64,000 bases of DNA from Lacinutrix venerupis. GTDB taxonomy: Bacteria; Bacteroidota; Bacteroidia; Flavobacteriales; Flavobacteriaceae. The stretch is taken from positions 225,712 through 289,711 of the forward strand of contig NZ_RCCH01000006.1 in the NCBI RefSeq assembly GCF_003663945.1, given 5' to 3'. The translations under genes and the position numbers were made by a program. Shown here piece by piece: positions 9,281-19,839 of the stretch (its first letter is position 1; each line of letters starts with the position of its first letter). A model generated the notes under the pieces. The model ran no database searches and had not been told where the DNA came from. It saw only the letters and a program-made list of their open reading frames with translations.

Positions 9281-10180
9281 ATGAAAAAACATTTACATTT
9301 TATAGTATTAATTGTCTTACTTGTTTCTTGCAAGAATGATGTTTCTAAAAATGAAACTTTACCTCAAACTAATACAGAAATTATAAAAAAGTCTGTTTTA
9401 ATTGAAACTTTTAAATATAAGCCTAATGCAGCACCAATTATAAGTGTACATCGTGGAGGAAAGAGTATAAAAAACTACCCAGAAAATTGCTTAGAGACTT
9501 TACAATATGTAAACGATAGTATTCCTGCTATTTACGAAATAGACGTAGCTAAAACAAAAGATTTTAAACTTGTATTATTACACGATAATACTTTAGATAG
9601 AACAACTACAGGTTCTGGAAAAATTTTAGATTATACTTATCAAGAATTACAAGCCTTTAATATGGTTGACGATTTTGGTAACGAAACCAGTTTTAAAATT
9701 CCATTATTTACTAATGTTTTAAAATGGGCAAAGCAAAATAATGTAGTGTTAACAGTAGATATTAAAAGAAGTGTTAATGTTGAAACAGTAATAGATGCTA
9801 TTAGAAAAGAACAAGCAGAAGATAACTGTATTATAATTACTTACGATTTAAAACAAGCACAGAAAGCTTATAAGTGGGCACCAGAACTTCTATTATCTGT
9901 TTCTGCAAGGAATGATAAAGAGTTAGACTGGTTATTGCACTCTAATATTCCTACCGAAAATATGTTAGCTTTTACTGGAACACGCCTATCTCCAGATGCG
10001 TTTTATAAAAAAGTACAATCTTATGGTATAAAAACAATTTTGGGTACATTAGGAAATTTAGATAATCAAGCAAAATCTAAAGGAGAAGTGCCATACAGTG
10101 TTTGGAAAAATAAAGGAATAGATATTTTTGCAACAGACAGACCGTTTGCGGTAGCAAAAGCTTTAAATATTAAAAAATAG
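9281..10180 (+). CDS. glycerophosphodiester phosphodiesterase family lipoprotein
   Basis: Probable periplasmic lipoprotein hydrolase of glycerophosphodiesters, acting in phosphate or glycerol salvage. The signal peptide ends at lipobox LVSC with Cys17 as the lipidated residue. The GDPD barrel shows all expected active-site elements: HRGG (His57, Arg58), PENCLET, EID (Glu86, Asp88), TKD, and LLHDNTLDRTTTG (His101). Length (299) fits the family. It sits alone after the ribosomal terminator and 14 bases before a small conserved gene that it may be transcribed with. Fold assignment strong; exact substrate not determined. Confidence 0.9.
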   Translation: MKKHLHFIVLIVLLVSCKNDVSKNETLPQTNTEIIKKSVLIETFKYKPNAAPIISVHRGGKSIKNYPENCLETLQYVNDSIPAIYEIDVAKTKDFKLVLLHDNTLDRTTTGSGKILDYTYQELQAFNMVDDFGNETSFKIPLFTNVLKWAKQNNVVLTVDIKRSVNVETVIDAIRKEQAEDNCIIITYDLKQAQKAYKWAPELLLSVSARNDKELDWLLHSNIPTENMLAFTGTRLSPDAFYKKVQSYGIKTILGTLGNLDNQAKSKGEVPYSVWKNKGIDIFATDRPFAVAKALNIKK

Positions 10181-10194
10181 AATAAACAATTAAG

Positions 10195-10662
10195 ATGAAA
10201 TACGCTAGGTTAACAAAAGAGCAGTTTGAAGAGTTACATAAGGAGTTTATAAACTTTTTAGCAACACAATCTATAACAGCAGAAGAATGGGCAAATTTAA
10301 AAGCCAATAAGCCAGAATTAGCAGAAGTAGAATTAGATGTTTTTAGCGATTTAATTTGGGAAGGAGTACTAAATCAAACCAGATATTTAGAACACATTTC
10401 TCCAAACGATATTCATTTGTTTTCTTTAAACGAAGATAACATGCATTTAATTGGTATTAAAGTAAAAGAAGATGTCGATTTAACAACAAAAGAAGGCTTT
10501 AATTGGTTAAGAAATAACTTAATGCATGATAATGTAGAGTTTGTACAAGCTAAAAAGGACTACAGCGACGATAAAAACTTAGATAAATTTACACTTATTC
10601 AGCAAGGATCTAACATTACTAAGGGCGAATTGTATGAATATATGTTTAAACTTATAAATTAA
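10195..10662 (+). CDS. small conserved cytoplasmic protein (possibly DUF6495)
   Basis: 155-residue soluble protein without signal peptide or membrane helix. It begins MKYARLTKEQFEELHKEFINFLATQSITAEEW, a pattern I associate with a Bacteroidota-restricted domain of unknown function (DUF6495 is my best recollection). The body is acidic and helical, with WEGVLNQTRYLEHISPNDIHLF in the middle. It follows the glycerophosphodiesterase gene by 14 bases and is followed by a patch of palindromic repeats. No function can be inferred. Confidence 0.75.
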   Translation: MKYARLTKEQFEELHKEFINFLATQSITAEEWANLKANKPELAEVELDVFSDLIWEGVLNQTRYLEHISPNDIHLFSLNEDNMHLIGIKVKEDVDLTTKEGFNWLRNNLMHDNVEFVQAKKDYSDDKNLDKFTLIQQGSNITKGELYEYMFKLIN

Positions 10663-10665
10663 CAA

Positions 10666-10845
10666 ATTCCTGCGAATGCAGGAATCTCATTAATTAACTT
10701 TCGTTATTTACAACTAAACGACTATTTTTGTCATTCCGCACTTGATGCGGAATCTAAATTTAAGAAAACGTCACTTCGAGTGATTTGTGAAGCATGAGCA
10801 AATTGTATCGAGAAGACATTAAAAAGATTCCTGCCTTCGCAGGAA
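10666..10845. repeat. cluster of REP-like palindromes
   Basis: Between the small conserved gene and hisS lie four palindromic units. Unit 1 (10666-10685) is ATTCCTGC-GAAT-GCAGGAAT. Unit 2 (10733-10753) is ATTCCGCA-CTTGA-TGCGGAAT. Unit 3 (about 10770-10816) is bounded by CACTTCGAGTG and ATCGAGAAG. Unit 4 (10827-10845) is TTCCTGC-CTTC-GCAGGAA. Units 1 and 4 share the same stem with different loops. Similar GC-richer palindromes are scattered between genes in many flavobacterial genomes; here they stand out from AT-rich surroundings. Confidence 0.75.
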
Positions 10846-10851
10846 GTTGAT

Positions 10852-12237
10852 ATGGCACAAAAACCAAGTATACCAAAAGGAACAAGAGATTTTAATCCCG
10901 AACAAGTTGCAAAACGCAATTACATATTTAATACTATAAAATCTCAATTTAAAACTTTTGGATTTCAACCTATAGAAACACCAAGTTTTGAAAATAGTGA
11001 TACTTTAATGGGAAAGTATGGTGAAGAAGGTGATCGCTTAATTTTTAAGATTTTAAATAGTGGTGATTATTTATCCAAAGTAAATGATGAAGAATACGCA
11101 GGTAAAGATTCTAATAAAATTACCGCTAAAATTTCAGAAAAAGCTTTGCGCTACGATTTAACAGTGCCATTTGCTAGATATGTAGTGCAACACCAAAACG
11201 ATATAGATTTCCCTTTTAAGCGTTATCAAATGCAACCAGTTTGGAGAGCAGATAGACCACAAAAAGGACGATTTAGAGAGTTTTATCAATGCGATGCAGA
11301 TGTTGTTGGCAGTGATAGCTTATGGCAGGAAGTAGAATTTATACAACTTTACGATAATGTGTTTACTGCTTTAGGTTTAAAAGGAACTACTATTAAAATA
11401 AATAATCGTAAAATACTTTCTGGTATTGCTGAAGTAATAGGTGCTAGCGATAAACTTATAGATTTTACTGTAGCTTTAGATAAGTTAGATAAAATAGGAG
11501 AGGAGAAGGTAAAAGAAGAAATGTTAGGTAAAGGAATTTCGCAAAGCGGAATAGATAAATTGCAACCATTGTTTTCTTTAACTGGAGATTTTAATTCTCA
11601 AATAGAAAGTTTAAAAGACATTCTTAGTACTTCCGAAGAAGGAAAAAAAGGTATTGAAGAATTAGATTTTATTAATAAAGCAATTAGTGAGCTAGACCTA
11701 AAAACGGCTAATTTACAGTTAGATGTTACTTTGGCTCGAGGATTAAATTATTACACGGGCGCTATTTTTGAAGTGTCTGCACCACAAGGAGTAAAAATGG
11801 GATCTATTGGCGGTGGAGGAAGATATGCCGATTTAACTGGTGTTTTTGGTCTTAAAAATGTAAGTGGTGTTGGCATAAGTTTTGGGTTAGACCGTATTTA
11901 TTTAGTGTTAGAAGAATTAGGATTGTTTCCAGAAACTATTGCTAAAAGTACAGAAGTTCTATTTATAAATTTTGGAGATGCCGAAGCATTATTTAGTTTA
12001 AAAGCAATTAAATATTTAAGAGAAACTGGTATTAATGCAGAGCTTTATCCAGATAAAATAACAAATGGAAAGCATATGAAAAAGCAAATGAATTATGCTA
12101 ATAAACGTAATATTCCATTTGTGGTTTTAGTAGGTGAGGAGGAAATGAATAAGAATAGTTATACTTTAAAGAATATGAAATCTGGAGAACAGAATAAAGT
12201 AGAGCTAAAAAAACTAATAAGTTTATTAAAAAATTAA
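10852..12237 (+). CDS. hisS: histidine--tRNA ligase
   Basis: Class II aminoacyl-tRNA synthetase that charges tRNA-His. The 461 residues begin with the usual [10 protein letters not shown], contain motif 2 ([23 protein letters not shown]), the histidine-binding motifs [14 protein letters not shown] and [17 protein letters not shown], and a C-terminal anticodon-binding domain (about 365-461). The ATG is preceded by only six bases after a REP-like palindrome, so the palindrome would lie in the 5' leader. A strong terminator follows. Confidence 0.97.
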   Translation: MAQKPSIPKGTRDFNPEQVAKRNYIFNTIKSQFKTFGFQPIETPSFENSDTLMGKYGEEGDRLIFKILNSGDYLSKVNDEEYAGKDSNKITAKISEKALRYDLTVPFARYVVQHQNDIDFPFKRYQMQPVWRADRPQKGRFREFYQCDADVVGSDSLWQEVEFIQLYDNVFTALGLKGTTIKINNRKILSGIAEVIGASDKLIDFTVALDKLDKIGEEKVKEEMLGKGISQSGIDKLQPLFSLTGDFNSQIESLKDILSTSEEGKKGIEELDFINKAISELDLKTANLQLDVTLARGLNYYTGAIFEVSAPQGVKMGSIGGGGRYADLTGVFGLKNVSGVGISFGLDRIYLVLEELGLFPETIAKSTEVLFINFGDAEALFSLKAIKYLRETGINAELYPDKITNGKHMKKQMNYANKRNIPFVVLVGEEEMNKNSYTLKNMKSGEQNKVELKKLISLLKN

Positions 12238-12256
12238 TAGGAATATTATAATAATT

Positions 12257-12291
12257 AAAAAACCTGAGGACTTGTTGTTCTCAGGTTTTTT
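12257..12291 (+). terminator. bidirectional terminator after hisS
   Basis: A perfect 12-bp stem (AAAAAACCTGAG / CTCAGGTTTTTT) with an 11-base loop. A-rich on one side and T-rich on the other, it can serve both hisS and the convergent T9SS gene. Confidence 0.88.
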
Positions 12292-12318
12292 AGTTTTTAT
12301 TTAGATGCAAGTAATAAA

Positions 12319-13176
12319 TTAATTAACTAATATTTTTTTTGATTTTGATTCTACATCCGAATTAACTCTTAAAATATATTGTCCAGACTTTAAGTTATTT
12401 GTCTGTATTACAATTTTTTCTTCTTTACCAATGGAATTATACTTTGCTTTTAATTTTCCAGAAAATGAATAAATTTCGACAGATGTAATAGGAGCAGTAT
12501 CAGGATTGTTAATACTAATTTGTTTTGAGTTGTTTAAAAACTGAATTTGAACACCAGCTTCAGCCTTTAATCCTAGGCTAATATCTATGTTTATGCCAAA
12601 ACCGTCTTCGTCTTCTTCATCGGTATTATCTGTTGTAGAATTTTCTTCTTCTTCTTCTTCTGTGTTTTCATTTTCATTTATAAAACGTAATTCAAACCGA
12701 TTTACATAGTCTCCAGCATTTAAAGCTAAAGAAACTCCAGTGTTATTTTTTATGTTGTAATAAGTGTTGTCTTCTTTATCAAAAAGAAAAATCTCTCTAT
12801 CCTCTGGTACATTTTGTAATTGGTCTATAACTATAGTGTAATCACCATCTATAGCAGTATGTACACCTATAGGTAAAATTGAATTTTCGTCTATATTGTC
12901 TATACCTTGAATATTAAATTTTCTATTATCTATTATCCAGTAAATATCATCTGGATTAGTGTTAAAAATTTCGGCATCGTAACCAAAATCTATTCCTGCA
13001 GTCGCATTATTATCTACAGTAACTAAAATTTGTTTGTGAGTATTGGTTGTAGAGGTAAAGCCTAATCTAATTTTCATTCTATTATCATTATTAGTCCCTT
13101 GTTGAGCAAATAAATTGATACAGAATAATGTAATTATAAACGTATATAATATTTTTTTTAGCGAAAAATTATTCAT
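12319..13176 (-). CDS. small T9SS cargo protein paralogous to the C-terminus of its giant neighbour
   Basis: Exported protein of about 285 residues. The start is placed at the ATG before NNFSLKKILYTF, giving a clean signal peptide ending LFAQ; the open frame runs 16 codons further to a TTG with no supporting features. The mature part (DNRMKIRLGFTSTTNTHKQILV, then LPIGVHTAIDGDYTIVIDQLQNVPEDREIFLFD) aligns along its length with the last 270 or so residues of the adjacent 2126-residue protein. An acidic low-complexity insert (about residues 165-190, EEEEEENSTTDNTDEEDED) separates this module from a T9SS type A sorting domain ending ESKSKKILVN. Function unknown; probably a duplicated end module now expressed alone. 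Confidence 0.85.
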   Translation of the reverse strand: MNNFSLKKILYTFIITLFCINLFAQQGTNNDNRMKIRLGFTSTTNTHKQILVTVDNNATAGIDFGYDAEIFNTNPDDIYWIIDNRKFNIQGIDNIDENSILPIGVHTAIDGDYTIVIDQLQNVPEDREIFLFDKEDNTYYNIKNNTGVSLALNAGDYVNRFELRFINENENTEEEEEENSTTDNTDEEDEDGFGINIDISLGLKAEAGVQIQFLNNSKQISINNPDTAPITSVEIYSFSGKLKAKYNSIGKEEKIVIQTNNLKSGQYILRVNSDVESKSKKILVN

Positions 13177-13336
13177 GGTTAGCGATTTTAAAAAACAAAA
13201 AAAGTAAGATTTTGTTTCTCTCAAATTTATAGCAATAAGTAAGTTAAATTTTAAAAAAAGCTACAAAAAACTAATAAATACGATATACGGCAAGTTTGTG
13301 TTAATTTTTACGATTAACTACTTTTTACATAAAAAG

Positions 13337-13369
13337 AAAGCCTGAAACTTAATGTTTCAGGCTTTAGAA
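13337..13369 (-). terminator. terminator of the giant T9SS protein gene
   Basis: A perfect 12-bp stem (AAAGCCTGAAAC / GTTTCAGGCTTT) with a 5-base loop lies just downstream of the giant minus-strand gene; T-rich sequence follows on that strand. Confidence 0.85.
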
Positions 13370-13387
13370 TTTTTAGATTTCTATATA

Positions 13388-16300
13388 TTACTCAACTAAA
13401 ACTTTTTTAGAGAGTTTTCCGTTTTCGGTATTAATTTCTATAATATATGCTCCAGTAGAAATATTATTAGTTTTTAATTCAATAATACTATCATTTTCTA
13501 TTTCGGTATATTTTATAATTGACTGACCTAAAATATTAAATAATTCTACAGATTTAATAATTTCGAATTCTGGATTATTAATAACAATAGTTTCGTTATT
13601 GTTTGCAAAATAATATTGTAAACTAGTTTCAGCTTCAAAATCTTGAGTGCTTAAAGTATTTGCGTTAGAGAACCTTAAGTCAAAACGGTTTAAATACTCA
13701 CCTGCATTTAAATTAACGGTAAATTCTGGGTTATTTCTAATATCAAAATAAGTATCTGTAACGTTGTCATAAATGTATATTTCTAAATCATTAGGAACAT
13801 TTTCTAGAGCATCAATTTTAATACTGTTATCTCCGTTTTCATTAGTAATAATTCCTAATGGTAAAATTGTAGAAACATCTATTTGGTTTGTTCCTTGAAT
13901 AAGATATTTTTTATCATCTATATCCCAAAACATGTCGGTAACTTGAGAATCGTTAGACTCTCCATCATATCCAAAATCTACTTGTGGTGTAGCATTTACA
14001 TCTTGTGTTACTAGAATTTGTCTTGTATAAGTGTCATTAACAGAATTAAAACCTAATCTAATTTTTAATCTATTATCATTATATACAGTTTCGTTTGGTT
14101 GGTTATTGCTTTGTCTTATAAATACAGAGTTAGCTCCTTCTTTTTCAAAAACACGTTGTCCGTTATTAAAGTTTATAGTTCCAGAACTAGATCCTGTAAT
14201 AAAGAAACTTTGTCCAACAGGAATATAACGGTCTGGAGTTTTTGTTGGTGTTCCTCCTGTTGTAGTTCCTCCTGTTGTATAGTCGTGTTGCATAGCTGGT
14301 ATACCTCCCGAAAGATTATATGTTGCATAACCTCCTTCATATTGTGATACATAATGAGATCCTCCACCAAAGTGTTCCCAAAAATATACTGTACCAGTAG
14401 TGTTTGTGTTATTTAATATAAATGTATTAGCGTCTAATGCTGATGCATATGGGTTACCAACTAAATAATCATAATTATTATCTATAGTTAAGTTAATATC
14501 ACCATTATTAGGCTTTCCTCTAAAAACATAGTTTTGTTCTAAAGCAATATTGCCATTAGTGTTACTTACACCTTTCATTGTAAATCCTTCTCCTGCAGAC
14601 ATTGTTCCAGTACTACGTACATGTTGCCAGTTATAATAGTCTGTAGCTAAGTTTGCATACTTCCAAATCCAGTAATCTGCAATACCTATAGGTGAGCCAG
14701 ATGTTCCATCATAACCATTAATTATAAAATTAATAGCTTGTGGTGAAGCAGGATTAGTACCGTCTAACAATACATCTGGAATTGTGTAATTATTGTTGTT
14801 AGTGGTCGTGTTACTAACACCAACTGGTGAAGACCAATAATTATATGTGTATAAATCTTGTGTACCTTGTTGGTCTCTTTCTAATAGTCCAGAACTTGTT
14901 ACATCTAAATCTGAATCTATAGTTTGTATTAATTGAGATTCTCCTTCTAAATCTATTTTACCATCTAAGTTCAGATAGTGAGATATTGTTAAAGCATTCC
15001 CTGAGTTTGTAGCTGTATTTCCTGCTACAGATAAAGTGTTACCTATAACATTAAGAGATAATAAAACTCTATTGCTATTGTTTGCAGTAGGTAACGATGT
15101 ATTATCCATAGTAATGTTGTGGTTTGTTTCTACAATATTCCAATCTACAGTAGTGTCGCTATTTACTATAGAAGCTGCACCAGGAATTGTTTGCACATCT
15201 CCGTTAAGCCATGTACTGTTTAAATTCCAATCTGTATTATTTGCCGTTTGGTAAGGTAATGGTGCAGTTTGAAAATCTACTGTGTTTAAGTTTCTTAAAG
15301 CACCTTGATTTCCATTCCCAGAAGCATCTTCTGTATTTGTATATGTATAAATAGACATTGGATAGTATGCAGCTAAAGCATTCCATGGTATGGTTGCAAC
15401 ATCGTTTTTAGTTATAGACGATGGAATAACTTTACCATTAACAAAACCAGTGTTTTCTTGAATTTCTTGATTCATTATATACTGTAATTGTGCTTGAGTA
15501 AGTTCTGTATCCCAAATTCTAACTTCATCAATATTTCCTCTAAAGTATTGTGTAGGCGTGTTTTTTCCTGCAGCAGCAATATTAAAAGACTCATCTGTAT
15601 CTATAGGTGCATTTCTATTTGCAGATCGGTCTAATACACCATCAATATATAGGTAAACTCTTGTGCCGTTGTAGATGGCAGCAACGTGATGCCACTCATC
15701 GTCTGGAATAGAAGTGTTAGATGTTAGGTTTTGGTTGGTTCCATTTATCCAACGCATTTGAATTCTGTTATCATTTATTATCCTAAAATCATAACCTTCT
15801 GTATAAGCTACATCTCGTTTAGATATAATAGATGCATTACCAGTATCTGCGGCATCTCTTTTTATCCAAGCAGAAATTGTAAATCCAGATGGATTTAAAT
15901 TTAACTTATTAGACATATCGATATAGTCTTGCGAACCGTCAAAATAAACAGAACGTGTTACTTCTACTTGCGGTGCATAACCAAAAGTAATATATTTAGT
16001 ACCATTAAAATCGTAATCTGCTTCTAGATTAGATCCATTTATTTGCATTAATCTATAATCTGCAGTAGGATCGAATACTGGTGTATCTGAAATAAACATA
16101 TAATAACTTCCAGGAGGACTAATATTTCTGATAGCATCTTGAGGAATACTTACTTTTACAGAACCTACATCTCCACCAGTTTCAACAACTTTCCAGATAC
16201 GTTGCATTCCTAAAAAGCTTACAGGAGTCGACAATCCAGAAATTCCAGAACTTAAATCTACAGCAACAGTTATTGGAGCAGCATCTAAACTAGCATTGTT

Positions 16301-19300
16301 ATTTCCCCAAACTAAGTAGTTTTTATCATTTAAAGTTTCAGTATTTGTTGAAATGTTTTCTGAATTAGTGTTATAAATGTCGTTTAATCCCATAGTAAGG
16401 ATACCTTCAATTCTTCCAAAACCATCTACAGCATCATTTACACTTCTAGATTGTTTTTGGTTTAATTCTCCATCATCATCTCTACCAATACCAGCAATAT
16501 CGTAATTGTATCCAATGTTTGCAGATTGATCCCAGATAACGCCTCCGTCACTATCTACATAGTCTTGCGAAGTACCGTTAACACCTAATGTTATACCATA
16601 TTTAATGGCAAGATAAGATTGTATTCTATTACGTTCTTGAGTAAGGTTGGCATCAGATTTTCTTGAGTTATATGTTATTACTTCTGCAATACGACCATCA
16701 AAACTACCATTCCAGTATTGGCTTCTTCCTAACCAATATCTTCCATTGTTAATAGTAGCATATCTGGAAATGTCATTTGTTTCGTTTCCAACCTGGTTGG
16801 CGTTGAAATATAATTCCATATCAGTATCAGATGCATTTTGTCTAATATTTATTATTTGAATTTTATTATAATCGTTAGTTGAGTTTGTATCTGCTCTTCC
16901 ATATCCATTTTCGGCAGGATTTGAAGGTGTTTCGCTAGTTGTACCAATACAGAAAGTTAACCTTTCGTTATTAAACCTTGCAGTGTAAGATCCATAACCA
17001 AAACCAGTAACATCTTCTGTATAACTTTCAGTTAAGGGATCTGAGCCTGTAAAAGTGTCTAAAGGAACCATTCCTGTAGTAATTGTAGGATCTGGCATTA
17101 GTACCACAAACATATCATTTGTATTAAAACCTCCAGTTCCTTTTAGCTCATCTCTATTAGTAATATATGTCATATCAGCATATGCTGTAGTGTTGTCGTT
17201 TTCAAACTCAATAACAGGATTAAAGTTCATGTTTTTTACAGTATTGTTTCTAAATACTGGTTCTTGACCAGCAACAACAACTTCTGCATTATTTCCTTTT
17301 CCATTATCTATCCATTGGCTTACAAGAGATCCATCGGTAGCAGTTGTAGTTCCGTTTACTTGATCTGCTTTTAACCATAAGTCTAAGCCAGATACTACTC
17401 CTCCAGGAGCTACTGTAGGTGTACAAAATGTAGTCGCAGAAATTTTAATATTATCTACATAAACTCTATCATTACTATTGTTAGCATTACAACGTACTCG
17501 AAACCTACTATTGGTTGTAAAAGAATAATCTGTTGCGAAAATTGTAGATGTTTTAGAGTAAGCAAATGGAGTTTCTGTAGCTTCGAAATCTGCATTTTTA
17601 TTTACTATAGATCCACTTACAAAATTTCCAATTACTATCCAGTTTGTACCACCATCACTACTATATTCAATAAAAAAGCGTTCTCCGTTATCCATTCCTT
17701 CAGGTTTGAAAAAGAATTTAAAATCTACTTTGTCATAAGTAAGTATATCGAAAATAGGAGAAATAAATGATGAAGTATTTCCAGTTGCATCACTATTACT
17801 AACTCTTAAACTAAAGTTGCCATCGTAAGACCATGTCGCATTATTTTGACGAGATGCATTAGCACCGCCAGAAGTCCAGCCTTCTAAACCGCTTTCAAAA
17901 GTAGCGTTGTGTATATCTATAGATCCACAAGGAGGTGGAATAAATCCTGTACCTTGAATGTTAAAATTATATGGGTCTTCGTCACTATCATTATTATCAA
18001 TACTAATACTAGCAGTTCTTAAGCCAACAGCACTTGGATCAAACGTGATAGCAAAAGTTGTACTATTACCTCCAGTAATTGGAGTAGTAGGTATTGTAGT
18101 AATTGTAAAGTCTGCTGCATTGGCACCAGTTATATTGACGTAAGGAGTGCCTCCTGTTAAATTTAAATCTGAAGAACCATTATTCATAATTGTAAAAACA
18201 TTTACATTGGTTCCTCCAGCAATATCGATTGTTCCAAAATCTGTATCATCTGAAAAATCCGGAGTAGTATCGCCATCTAAAATAGTAGTAGCGTTTCCTT
18301 GGATGTTTATTTCTGAAAACGGAGTAAAACCATTACCTTGAATATTAAAAGTGTATGGGTTCTCATCAGCATCATCATTAGTGATTTTTACTGTAGCTGT
18401 TCTTAATCCTACATCACTTGGATCAAAATTAATAGTAAAGGTTGTGCTACTTCCTGCTGAAATTGAATTAGAAGGTGCTGTAGTTACCGTAAAATCACCA
18501 GCATGTAATCCTGATATAGTTATATAAGGAGCAGCTCCTGCTAAATTAAGTGTAGCTGAACCTAAATTTTCAATAGTAAATGTATTGTTTTGTGAACCAA
18601 TTACAACATTTACAGTTCCAAAATCAGTATCATCTGCCACATCTGGTGTTGTGTCTCCATCTACAATATTTACAGCATTACCTTGAATATTAATTTCTGG
18701 TTGTGGAGCAACACTTGTAACTAATGAAATATCATCAATAGCCATATCTCCTGTAAAGTTATTTTTTGTTTCTTCTCTAAAGCGAATTTTAACGGTTTGA
18801 CCTACATAAGCGCTTAAATCTATATCAACTAAATTCCAATTTTGATTACTACTTGTTTGGTCTTGTCCTAACTGAGACCAAAGTGTTGAGAAATTTACAC
18901 CATTATCTGTACTTAATTCTACAAAAAGGTCTCCCATACTATCACCATACATATGGTAATAAAATGAAAAATCTGCTGCGGTTTCAGATGTTAAATCAAA
19001 ACAAGGACTTGATAAAATAAAAGTATCATTATAATTAGGGCTACTAGACTCAGTAAACATATACCAACTCCCTCCATTAGCTGCAGATGGTCCTGTGTTG
19101 TTAGATGGTGTACCTCCACTTCTTCTAGTCCAATCATTATCATCATTAGTACTTTGTATCCAATTTCCTATACCAGATTCAAATCCTTCATTGTAAGGAA
19201 AAGTGTCTACTGTAGTTTCACATGAATATCCAGTAATTACTATATCATCAAAAACGGCATATTCATCAGTTCCGTTACATTGGCCTGTAAATCGAAAGGC

Positions 19301-19768
19301 AGAATTTGCATTGAAATTATATGTTGCACTATTTAATGAAAAAGTGAAAGTTTGTTGAGTTGTACTTGAATTAGCAAACTCTACACCTCTTCTGTAATCT
19401 TCTAGTGTAACCCATGAAGTACCATCAAAATATTGCAAATTAAAACCTTCATTATTATCAATATTTAATGAAGTAAAACAAAATTGAAAATCAACACTAT
19501 CATAGGCTGTTAAATTTAGATTAGGAGATGTTATTCTACTAGAGTTATCCAAATTGTGCGAATAGTACACAAAAATAGCACCAACATTAGTACAACGGTA
19601 ATTATTATTAGTAGTACGATTTGCATAAGTGCCACCACTTGTCCAACCTTGAAAACCGCTATCAAAAGTGTAATTTCCAATTGTAGTTTGCGAAAATGTT
19701 ACATTAAAAAATGATAAGATAAAAAGTAGTAATGCATACTTTTTAAATGCGAGGGTAGAATTTTTCAT
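13388..19768 (-). CDS. giant multi-module T9SS surface protein with LamG and choice-of-anchor domains
   Basis: 2126-residue secreted protein, probably a cell-surface adhesin or glycan-binding protein. In order: signal peptide (1-27); a jelly-roll/MAM-like domain (about 28-185); a second one starting PYNEGFESGIGNW (about 189-350); two choice-of-anchor-D type Ig-like units (about 356-480 and 484-610, each with EINIQGN and DDTDFGT); a third jelly-roll domain (614-780); a concanavalin-like module (LDLWLKADQ, about 794-1000) running into a segment with SYLAIKYGITLG; a LamG domain (VYFDGSQDYIDMSNK, about 1269-1430); a long beta-rich region; and a C-terminal T9SS type A sorting domain (about 2050-2126). 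No catalytic motif was seen. The ligand cannot be read from sequence. Confidence 0.88.
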   Translation of the reverse strand: MKNSTLAFKKYALLLFILSFFNVTFSQTTIGNYTFDSGFQGWTSGGTYANRTTNNNYRCTNVGAIFVYYSHNLDNSSRITSPNLNLTAYDSVDFQFCFTSLNIDNNEGFNLQYFDGTSWVTLEDYRRGVEFANSSTTQQTFTFSLNSATYNFNANSAFRFTGQCNGTDEYAVFDDIVITGYSCETTVDTFPYNEGFESGIGNWIQSTNDDNDWTRRSGGTPSNNTGPSAANGGSWYMFTESSSPNYNDTFILSSPCFDLTSETAADFSFYYHMYGDSMGDLFVELSTDNGVNFSTLWSQLGQDQTSSNQNWNLVDIDLSAYVGQTVKIRFREETKNNFTGDMAIDDISLVTSVAPQPEINIQGNAVNIVDGDTTPDVADDTDFGTVNVVIGSQNNTFTIENLGSATLNLAGAAPYITISGLHAGDFTVTTAPSNSISAGSSTTFTINFDPSDVGLRTATVKITNDDADENPYTFNIQGNGFTPFSEINIQGNATTILDGDTTPDFSDDTDFGTIDIAGGTNVNVFTIMNNGSSDLNLTGGTPYVNITGANAADFTITTIPTTPITGGNSTTFAITFDPSAVGLRTASISIDNNDSDEDPYNFNIQGTGFIPPPCGSIDIHNATFESGLEGWTSGGANASRQNNATWSYDGNFSLRVSNSDATGNTSSFISPIFDILTYDKVDFKFFFKPEGMDNGERFFIEYSSDGGTNWIVIGNFVSGSIVNKNADFEATETPFAYSKTSTIFATDYSFTTNSRFRVRCNANNSNDRVYVDNIKISATTFCTPTVAPGGVVSGLDLWLKADQVNGTTTATDGSLVSQWIDNGKGNNAEVVVAGQEPVFRNNTVKNMNFNPVIEFENDNTTAYADMTYITNRDELKGTGGFNTNDMFVVLMPDPTITTGMVPLDTFTGSDPLTESYTEDVTGFGYGSYTARFNNERLTFCIGTTSETPSNPAENGYGRADTNSTNDYNKIQIINIRQNASDTDMELYFNANQVGNETNDISRYATINNGRYWLGRSQYWNGSFDGRIAEVITYNSRKSDANLTQERNRIQSYLAIKYGITLGVNGTSQDYVDSDGGVIWDQSANIGYNYDIAGIGRDDDGELNQKQSRSVNDAVDGFGRIEGILTMGLNDIYNTNSENISTNTETLNDKNYLVWGNNNASLDAAPITVAVDLSSGISGLSTPVSFLGMQRIWKVVETGGDVGSVKVSIPQDAIRNISPPGSYYMFISDTPVFDPTADYRLMQINGSNLEADYDFNGTKYITFGYAPQVEVTRSVYFDGSQDYIDMSNKLNLNPSGFTISAWIKRDAADTGNASIISKRDVAYTEGYDFRIINDNRIQMRWINGTNQNLTSNTSIPDDEWHHVAAIYNGTRVYLYIDGVLDRSANRNAPIDTDESFNIAAAGKNTPTQYFRGNIDEVRIWDTELTQAQLQYIMNQEIQENTGFVNGKVIPSSITKNDVATIPWNALAAYYPMSIYTYTNTEDASGNGNQGALRNLNTVDFQTAPLPYQTANNTDWNLNSTWLNGDVQTIPGAASIVNSDTTVDWNIVETNHNITMDNTSLPTANNSNRVLLSLNVIGNTLSVAGNTATNSGNALTISHYLNLDGKIDLEGESQLIQTIDSDLDVTSSGLLERDQQGTQDLYTYNYWSSPVGVSNTTTNNNNYTIPDVLLDGTNPASPQAINFIINGYDGTSGSPIGIADYWIWKYANLATDYYNWQHVRSTGTMSAGEGFTMKGVSNTNGNIALEQNYVFRGKPNNGDINLTIDNNYDYLVGNPYASALDANTFILNNTNTTGTVYFWEHFGGGSHYVSQYEGGYATYNLSGGIPAMQHDYTTGGTTTGGTPTKTPDRYIPVGQSFFITGSSSGTINFNNGQRVFEKEGANSVFIRQSNNQPNETVYNDNRLKIRLGFNSVNDTYTRQILVTQDVNATPQVDFGYDGESNDSQVTDMFWDIDDKKYLIQGTNQIDVSTILPLGIITNENGDNSIKIDALENVPNDLEIYIYDNVTDTYFDIRNNPEFTVNLNAGEYLNRFDLRFSNANTLSTQDFEAETSLQYYFANNNETIVINNPEFEIIKSVELFNILGQSIIKYTEIENDSIIELKTNNISTGAYIIEINTENGKLSKKVLVE

Positions 19769-19839
19769 AAGTAGTTAGGTTAATTTAGGGAACCTAGTTT
19801 GTAATAGGTTGTAAAACTACAATATTAGTCCTTAAAAAG

